Positions 53,962 to 64,000 of a stretch of DNA of 64,000 nucleotides are shown piece after piece. This DNA comes from Arabidopsis thaliana (Eukaryota > Streptophyta > Magnoliopsida > Brassicales > Brassicaceae), in NCBI RefSeq assembly GCF_000001735.4, contig NC_003075.7:14509001-14573000 (forward strand), written 5' to 3'. Position 1 is the stretch's first letter; each line of letters opens with the position of its first letter. Position numbers and translations under genes: made by a program. The notes beneath the pieces are model-generated. The model did no database searches. It was not told the origin of the DNA and saw nothing but the letters and a program-made list of their open reading frames with translations.

Positions 53962-55277
53962 TCAGACATAAACACCACTAGCAAGTAGCAAAAACAACGA
54001 TCCAAAACCCTGCAAATAACACAGAAACAGATTTTAACCAAACATTAGATTTAAAGAAAACTCTTAAACTTAAGTCAAGAGGGTGAAGAAGAAAATCCAT
54101 ACCAAGAAGACAGATGCAACTGCTGAAGTAGCGAGCTCCTTTCCGACGCTTCGGTTTTTCCTGGATGATGTAGCTTCATAGCTGCAACACAAATGTTATG
54201 ACAGGGTAAGTTTTGATCACTCCTTGTTGGGCTGAATGAATCTAAACCAGCACAATGAATACCAAAAGAGTCCAATATGACCTTATTACAAAGAAGCTAA
54301 AATGAATGGTTCAAGTCTATCTTAAAGTTTTGACTCGAGGCTAACCCACATGCTCTCGTAGCCCAGACGCACATTACTTTAACAAACCGAATCATATCTC
54401 CTAAAACTTGCCACCCTTTGAAAGGTAAATGCTCCACGCTTAAATGAAAATCATACAAATCTAACTTTCTTGTATCTTAACTAAATCGATAATCAGTCAT
54501 TTTGTCATATTCAGTGAAACTATTAGAGTACTGATTCCATTTCCATAGACTATCACCTTATCATTGATAAATTTTGAGTCTTTATATCATGATAGTATAT
54601 AGAGCTCACACATTTCCAAAAGGTTACTAGATGAGTCCCATGACTTTCTTACTTTTTACCCAGAAACTTTAGTAATAAGAAAGGCACATATTTCAACAGA
54701 TTAATCTAGCAAAGAGATCATGAAAGTGATGAACATGTAGCTTCAGGAGCTTTAGAAGACCTATCTCTAGAGAATAGCAATTGAGAAAGCATTGTGACCA
54801 AACCATATATATAAGCAGTAACAATGTTGGTCAAGCTTCATACACAGTGAACAAACAAGAGGAGAGCCTCACACGATTCATAGTTCAGAACCTAGTCATG
54901 ACTATCACACACTAATCAAGCTTTATGAAAATCAAGATAAATCATAGGTAGATCGAATCTATCAGGAACTGTTTCACTAATCTGACATCAAGTAATATAA
55001 ATTGAGAACAAGAAGGGGCAATTTCGAAGATCTAGAGATCAGATCAATTATTAGCTTACATGAAGAAGATAGCGGTAATGACGAGACCAATCGCAAGAGT
55101 GAACACCGATAAAGTCGGATACAGCGCCACCGGAATCGGACTCGCAATCGGTTTCGCCGCCTTCTCACCGGGAACGAGCACAAACACACCAAACAAAATC
55201 AGAAATCGTAAAAGCAACAAATAGAGAGATCAAATTAGCTGTGACTGAAAGCACTTGGACGGATCTAGATTTACCAT
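53962..55277 (-). CDS. OST5/TMEM258-like oligosaccharyltransferase subunit
   Basis: Four coding exons, complement(join(53962..54009, 54103..54181, 55060..55160, 55275..55277)), giving 76 residues. The coding part of exon 1 is only the ATG, directly followed by the GT donor. The second acceptor is a tandem AG (tgAG AAG), so an extra Lys after Met is possible (high end 55163). The protein has two membrane segments (about 17-37 and 53-75) joined by YEATSSRKNRSVGKEL, and ends FGSLFLLLASGVYV. This matches human TMEM258 (79 residues, ending FGVLFLLLWVGIYV), a subunit of the ER oligosaccharyltransferase that N-glycosylates proteins. A larger frame starting upstream reads another phase and is not used. 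TGGGCC elements near 55,430 and 55,470 suit a housekeeping promoter. I place it as At4g29735. Confidence 0.82.
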
Positions 55278-55705
55278 TGTTGCTAAGCTCTTCTTCTTCT
55301 TCTTCGATCTGAGGAACAATGAAAAAGCTATTTGACTGATCTCGCTCGCTTGATCGCTTCACTAAACAAACACGAGTCGCTTCCGGTTTGTACTTAACCG
55401 GCTTGTTATAACACAACCACGGTTATTTTATGGGCCAGTTTTTCTGTTTAAAGGTTCGATTTAATAGGCCCAAATATACTTATTAAGGCCTTTGATATAA
55501 AATGTGTTCATATCTTTATCTTCTTTTAACGTTGTATAACTTTATTCAAAGTGCAATGTGATCCTTTACCATTTTCGAAAATTGAAATCCACTTCAATGT
55601 AGACATCTCCAACTCCTTGTCAATCAATTTCCGGATTGAAGATTGGGTACTCTCTCTAGATTTAGTTCCCACCTGAAAATATGGGACCGGATGTAATAGT
55701 AACAG

Positions 55706-55803
55706 ATTTTTGTATTGGTCAACAATGACTTATAGATTTCGTTTTTTTCATGGAAAGGACTTAGAAATTGGTTAGGGTTTAATTTGTTGACCAATACGAA
55801 AAT
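55706..55803. repeat. 20-bp inverted repeat (hairpin)
   Basis: Arms 55706-55725 and 55784-55803 are reverse complements at 19 of 20 positions (core GTATTGGTCAACAA), with a 58-base spacer. GAAAATATGG also occurs as a direct repeat at 55,674 and 55,798. Confidence 0.8.
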
Positions 55804-56377
55804 ATGGTCCCAAAGAAGTGTTGCCATACTAAATGACGAAAACCGGCTGCCGAATATTTCTATAGGTAGGACATAGAACTTACATCAATTTGCGACCACA
55901 TATATTGGAGGTAGCATTTTAATCGTCTCTAGACTTAAAGGGCTATAGCAGATAGAGGAGACGGTTTACTCACTCGTTTGCTATTTGCAGATATTTACGA
56001 ATTTTGGCACATGGATCCAAGAAAACAATTCTGCCTGTTGTGTGTGGATAGATTTTATGCAGAAAAAAAGTACTAGTCCATCACATTTACTTTAAAAATT
56101 AAATCAACGGCCTAGTATTTTTGTTCGATTATAACAAAACTATTATAAAAAAAAAAATGTACTTATATTTAACACTATTGATTAATTAATAAATGAATCT
56201 TCCGACTGTTTTCTTTGTAGGGCGTGATGTAATCACGGGACGGTGAGTCGGTGATATCATTCGTGTGCTTCACTCTCTAAACATATAGCGAAGTAAATTG
56301 ACAAAAAAAAAAAAAACAAATAGTTAACCGTCGACAATTCAATAATGGATAGAGTTTGTGATTAAATCATCTATAAC

Positions 56378-56402
56378 ATATATATATATATATATATATA
56401 TT
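56378..56402. repeat. AT microsatellite
   Basis: About twelve TA units. Confidence 0.85.
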
Positions 56403-57350
56403 AATTAAATGTTTGTCTCACTTTGCATGTGATACGAAATGAAGAAACTACAAAAAAGTGAAGTTCGAGGTGGAATAAGCCTTTTGCTTTCTCACGCCAC
56501 ACTAAAACTTGCGTATGTGTTTCGATTCTGCGCCGGTCCTGTTGATTATAGAACATGTAATTTAATAGGAGAAAGTAACTGTTAGTATAGTATTAAAAAC
56601 GAATGTATATAATTTTACTATTATAGGTATGATCGACTTTTGTACTATAAATTTCAATAACATTCCTTCAATGAAAAAAAAAAGAAAGAGTTATATTGTA
56701 ATAGACTATAGTTTTGTGAGAGAGTTTCAAGTAACGTTTGCAATTGGACGAACTTTTAAAGAATATTAACTGCAAAAACACTACTTGGGTGTAGAAAAGT
56801 GTTATTTATGAACCGGCCCACAGAGTCGGAGTTTGGTCGGTTCCACAAATTTCAAATTTACGTTGTGATCTACATACAATAAATTATCACATCTTATAAA
56901 GTCAAATGAAACTACCTCAACTATACTAGAAAATATTGAATACTAAATTATAAAATACAGAATTAGAAACTTATCAGGGGTGTTAAAATCAATTTACCCA
57001 GTAGACTTTTTATTATTGTTGAACTACGTTTAAACAACATATAGATATTTCGAAGTCAATGCAGTCAAATATTTCATACAAAACACTTTCGACGAACACA
57101 ACTTGTATCTTTTTTTCTCTTTGGTGTCAACAAGACTTGTATATATATCAACATCAATGAAAATACGCAAAGATATATATGTTCACGTGACAATTTATTA
57201 CATTAAATTGTATATAGTCTCTCTATGGTTCTATATAATCTCATACTTTCTACCTCATCTCTATAGTAATCCCATAATCAACAAGACACTCTAATAGTAA
57301 TATCTCAACCTCCGTCTCGTTTTCCCATTAACCTACCCGTTTGTTAGATT

Positions 57351-60132
<2,782 letters not shown>

Positions 60133-60727
60133 CTTATCACATGTCTTAATTAATTTGTTATGTAACTTTAGAACGTATTTTTATAACATATACAGACAAG
60201 TACGTTCATCGTCTAACTAACAAATATTATAGTTTAGTGATTTGGTTAGGCTACTTACGTTAATCTTTTTCGTTCTTGTATGAAATATATTGTATAAGTC
60301 AAAAGACAAAGAAAAATATATTATTATAGCGGTATAGGTCTCTCAGAAATTAAGAACCAATTATTTCTTTTATTAAGAACTTTTATGTGGTTAAAAATTA
60401 CTAAGAAGTATACAAAATTTTCTAAATTTGAAAGTAAATTAAGAACCTGTTTTATTAAGAAAAATTTCGATAATATCTGTCAAAAAAAACAATTCCCATA
60501 ACTTTTTAACTATTTTCCTTTTTACAAAATCTTCTCAAAAAAACTGTGACAGACTAATTTATGAAACGACATACATGTTGAAATGCTAAATTGAAAACGG
60601 TGTGTTATTTGGAAATTCAAAACGTTTTCGTTTAGAATTAGTACAAAGTTCTCTTCATTGGCCAAAAATTCAAAACGCTGTCGCTTTTAAATTAGTACAA
60701 AGTTCTCGTCCTTAGCCAAATGCATCT
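60133..60727. other. Intergenic: CKX4 3' flank and CRM-gene promoter
   Basis: AT-rich. The last 115 bp hold a 53-bp tandem duplication (60,614-60,720). Confidence 0.5.
60614..60720 (+). repeat. 53-bp tandem duplication just before the CRM-gene start codon
   Basis: 60614-60666 and 60667-60720 share AATTCAAAACG, AATTAGTACAAAGTTCTC and GCCAAA, with several substitutions. It ends 7 bp before the ATG at 60728. Confidence 0.85.
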
Positions 60728-63700
60728 ATGGCGCTTTGTCAATTCCCACTGAATCTTCACACTATCTCCTCATCAACATCTTCATCTCCTCGATTCCGTC
60801 GTCTTCAACCTCTAGATACCTCTACAAAGCCCAATTTTCTTATTCGTAGACTCAGATTTCATAGCTTCAATCACCCAGTTCGGTTTCACACCCGAGAATT
60901 GAGTGTCATCACAGCCACCATTGACATCGACACTCACCAGAGGAAGAAGACGAAGAGAAAACCTAAACCAGGTTTTTTCGAAGAAATTAGTGATAAATGG
61001 TCTTCACGTATCAGCCCCAAAACCGAGAAATTGCCATGGCAGAAGCAAGAAGAGCAAATTCAACATCACGAAGACGAAGAAGATGAGGAAGGAGATGAAT
61101 CAAGTTCAAATCTTTCTTCTGGGAATGGTTTATCTGATAAGAGAACCGATTCCAATCGTCTCTATTCGGCGAATGAGCCGTGGAGTTTCCCAAGACCAAG
61201 CGGATACATGTCTGCTCCATGGGTTAACAATGGTGGGTCTAAAGGTGTTAACTTTACGACTAGCTCCGAGCAAGGAATTCAAAGTTCGAGTTTTCACGAT
61301 GTTACTACTGTAGATAGATATAGAAGGGATAACGATTCTAGCGATAGAGCTGTAGATTCAGATTTAGATGATGGTGAAAGAGGGATGATAGATTCAGGGA
61401 ATAATAAGGGAATATGGAGAACGAGGAAGAGTAATACAGTAGAAGCTGAGAGGATTGTACCAGAACATGAGCTGAAAAGGTTGAGGAATGTAGCTTTGAG
61501 AATGGTTGAGAGAGTAAAAGTAGGTTCTGCAGGAATTACGCAGGCGCTTGTTGAAGCTATTCATGAGAAATGGGAGGTTGATGAAGTTGTGAAGTTGAAA
61601 TTTAGTGAGCCTTATTCTCTTAATATGAAGAGAACTCATGAAGTTTTGGAGGTTAGATTTGAATCTATCAATAAAAGGAATGAGCTTTTGGTTGAATTCT
61701 CAATAATGTGTTTGCTTATTTTGTTGTTTGTGGTGTTTAACAGAAGAAAACTGGGGGATTAGTGATATGGAGGTCAGGAAGCTCGGTTGTGTTATACAGA
61801 GGAATAAGTTATAAGCTCAAGTGTGTTCAAACATTTATTAAACAGAACAATCTCGAGGCAAACCCTGAGATCCATCGAAGTGTAGAGGCAAGGGATTACG
61901 TACAAGAGGATGGGAATTACCCGAAGAATGTACCTAAAGAACAATTATCCGAGCTATGTGAACTGAATGATTTGCTGGACGAGGTTGGTCCAAGGTTTCA
62001 TGATTGGACAGGGTGTGCTCCGTTTCCTGTTGATGCAGACTTGCTTCCTGGATACGTTGAAGGATATAGGTGTCCGTTTAGGATTCTTCCGCAAGGAGTA
62101 AAACCTTGTTTGTCTAACACGGAAATGACAGAAATGCGTCGGCTTGCTAGGACAAGCCCTCCACATTTTGCTCTGGGTACGCATAAAATCATTGAATCTT
62201 GCTTTCTTTTAGTAGTAGTAATATATGGTTTTCCAAGTGACTGTTTGTTTCTTCATTTATCTGGTTTAGGGAGGAGCAGAGAGTTACAAGGTCTGGCTAA
62301 GGCAATGGTAAAGCTATGGGCAAAAAGTGCGATCGCCAAAATAGCAATCAAACGCGGTGTAGAAAATACGCGGAATGAGAGAATGGCAGAAGAACTTAAG
62401 GTTTGATGAAAACATAAACTTCCATACATATTCAAACTCACCAATATTTTGCATGTGCTCACTTTGTTTATCTTATTCATTCTTGAAGAGACTTACCCGC
62501 GGTGTACTTGTTTCGAGAAACAAGGAGTATATTGTCTTCTACAGAGGTAATGACTTCATGCCTCCTGCAGTGGCAGAGGCATTGACCGAGAGGCAAAAGG
62601 AGATAACAGAAGTTCTTCAAGCCAAGGAGGATCAAGCCCGGGAAATGGCTTCAACAAGAGCCACACTCACATCACAAGCCAAATCGCCTAAAACCCAATT
62701 ACTCGCTGGAACTCTTGCTGAGACTATAGCTGCAAGTTCTCGGTGGGCACCAAATGCAAGCAGCGTTGATATTGAGGAGTTAAAGAGAGAATCAGCTTCC
62801 ATCAAAAGAGCTGCATTGATTAGAGATCTCGAGCTAAGGCTTCTTTATGTGAGTATCACCCTTTTTTTCTTTTGGTATCTGATTGCACAATTTTCTGTGC
62901 CTAAAATTTGATGATCTCTTTTGTTTCAGGGAAAGCAAAAGTTGAGAAGAGCTGAGAGAGATTTAGCTAAAGTGCAGAAGGATCTTGACCCATCGGAACT
63001 CCCAACTGATTCAGAAATAATCACAGAAGAAGAGAGACTTCTTTACCGCAAAATTGGTTTGAGTATGGATCCGTTTCTTCTCTTAGGTAAGCACAAAGAC
63101 TGTTCTCACTCATGTGTCACGCTTAAAGCCAAAACGATGTGTAATAAGAATTTGTTTTCCTGTTCTTAAAACGTTATACAGGAAGACGAGAGGTGTATGA
63201 TGGTACCATAGAGAACATGCATTTACACTGGAAACATCGGGAGCTTGTAAAAGTGATAGTTAGAGGCAAATCTCTTCCACAAGTCAAACATATCGCCATC
63301 TCTTTGGAGGCTGAGAGTGGAGGAGTATTGGTATCCGTTGATAAAACCATGAAAGGCTATGCGATTATACTCTATCGCGGAAAGAATTATCAGATGCCAT
63401 TTCGGCTTAGGCCTTCAAACTTATTGACGAGAAAAAAGGCTTTTGCTCGATCCATTGAGCTTCAAAGAAGAGAAGTAATGATGATAATAATTTTACATGT
63501 AACTTGTGTAGATAATTTTCTGTTCTGATCAATATTGGTCTCTTTGTCTCTGACAGGCACTGAAGTATCATGTTGCAGACCTAGAGGAACGGATTGAGCT
63601 GTTGAAGACCGGACAGGTTTGATAAAACTTGAATGCTATTATAACATATCAATCTACTTTAAAATCCCTTATGAGTAAACAAACTATCATTGACAATTGA

Positions 63701-63962
63701 TCCAGGACGACGATATGGAAACCCGCAACAAAAGTGATGAAGAGGAAGAGAACTTGTATTTGAGAGTCGATGAATCTGATTTTTCTTCTGACGAGGTGAA
63801 ATGAAATCCTCCTGAATGTTCTTCATCAGCATTTGAAAATTTACTCGAACCATGGCATATCTGAGATATTTTTTTTTGAATCAGGATGAATCTCTGGAAT
63901 GGGAGTCAGAAAAGAATGAAACTTTCTTATCATCAGAGGGAAAAGAAGAAGAAGAAGCATGA
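60728..63962 (+). CDS. CRM-domain protein, plastid group II intron splicing factor family
   Basis: Nine exons, join(60728..61651, 61744..62176, 62270..62400, 62489..62848, 62930..63086, 63182..63474, 63557..63616, 63706..63795, 63885..63962), summing to 841 residues with the stop 38 bp before the window end. The N-terminus ([16 protein letters not shown]) looks like a chloroplast transit peptide; a charged linker follows. Three CRM (YhbY-like RNA-binding) domains lie at about 247-345 ([18 protein letters not shown]), 440-535 ([17 protein letters not shown]) and 648-750 ([22 protein letters not shown]-type, split by family variation). An acidic C-terminus ends the protein. Multi-CRM proteins such as CRS1 and CFM2/3 promote splicing of group II introns in plastids or mitochondria; the exact introns served here are unknown to me. 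I place it as At4g29750. Confidence 0.9.
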
Positions 63963-64000
63963 ACGGGTAAACGATTTAGCAAACATTTTTTGGCTAAATC

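Larger units (their letters stand above)
55278..57350. other. Intergenic: divergent promoters of the OST5-like gene and CKX4
   Basis: Site II-type TGGGCC/GGCCCA elements at about 55,430 and 55,470 belong to the OST5-like gene. A 20-bp inverted repeat lies at 55,706-55,803 and an AT run at 56,378-56,402. The last 300 bp are the CKX4 promoter and leader. No gene is seen in between. Confidence 0.5.

Noticed and set aside
55165-55416. Minus-strand frame overlapping the start of the OST5-like gene
   Set aside because: It runs through the GT donor after the ATG and in a different phase from the conserved protein. No domain is seen.

Overview
The window is plant nuclear DNA that I recognise, from gene content and order, as the long arm of Arabidopsis thaliana chromosome 4 (about loci At4g29580 to At4g29750; locus names are from memory). 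Supporting signs are AT-rich intergenic DNA, short introns with GT..AG borders, compact genes about 1-3 kb apart, and a run of cytidine deaminase-like genes followed by EMB2752, ACHT2, PAO5, MSI5 and CKX4. I built the spliced models by hand from splice sites, reading phase and family alignment from memory. For five of the multi-exon genes the exon lengths sum to whole proteins of 317, 236, 487, 524 and 841 residues.

Layout. (1) 1-21,600, almost all on the plus strand: a tandem array of seven intronless cytidine deaminase-like genes (CDA9, 7, 6, 5, 4, 3, 2). A UPF0725 pseudogene and a minus-strand plastid methyltransferase interrupt it at 2.7-5.4 kb. Most copies show decay: lost catalytic Glu, lost zinc ligands, a nonsense codon, an internal deletion or a C-terminal duplication. 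Their upstream regions are built from many copies of one promoter-like module, and one gene appears to have been lost while its promoter and flanks remain. (2) 21,600-28,100: a possible transposon end, a receptor-kinase fragment, then the minus-strand genes PRA1.C, EMB2752 and the chloroplast thioredoxin ACHT2. (3) 29,000-39,000, minus strand: a second tandem family of three full-length nucleotide pyrophosphatase/phosphodiesterases plus one C-terminal remnant left by a deletion. (4) 39,000-44,450: an unusually long stretch with no convincing gene. (5) 44,450-55,400, minus strand: polyamine oxidase PAO5, the WD40 histone-binding protein MSI5, and a 76-residue OST5/TMEM258-like subunit of oligosaccharyltransferase. 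(6) 57,300-64,000, plus strand: cytokinin oxidase CKX4 and a three-CRM-domain plastid RNA-splicing factor that ends just inside the window.

The genes do not form one pathway. The main theme is tandem duplication with decay in two enzyme families (pyrimidine deaminases and NPP phosphodiesterases), next to single-copy housekeeping or hormone genes (thermospermine oxidation by PAO5, cytokinin breakdown by CKX4, chromatin silencing by MSI5). I saw no wholly new system. The most useful leads are structural: a perfect 21-bp hairpin across the CDA6 stop codon, the orphan CDA6-type promoter, the reiterated promoter modules, and a start codon that alone makes up the coding part of its exon.
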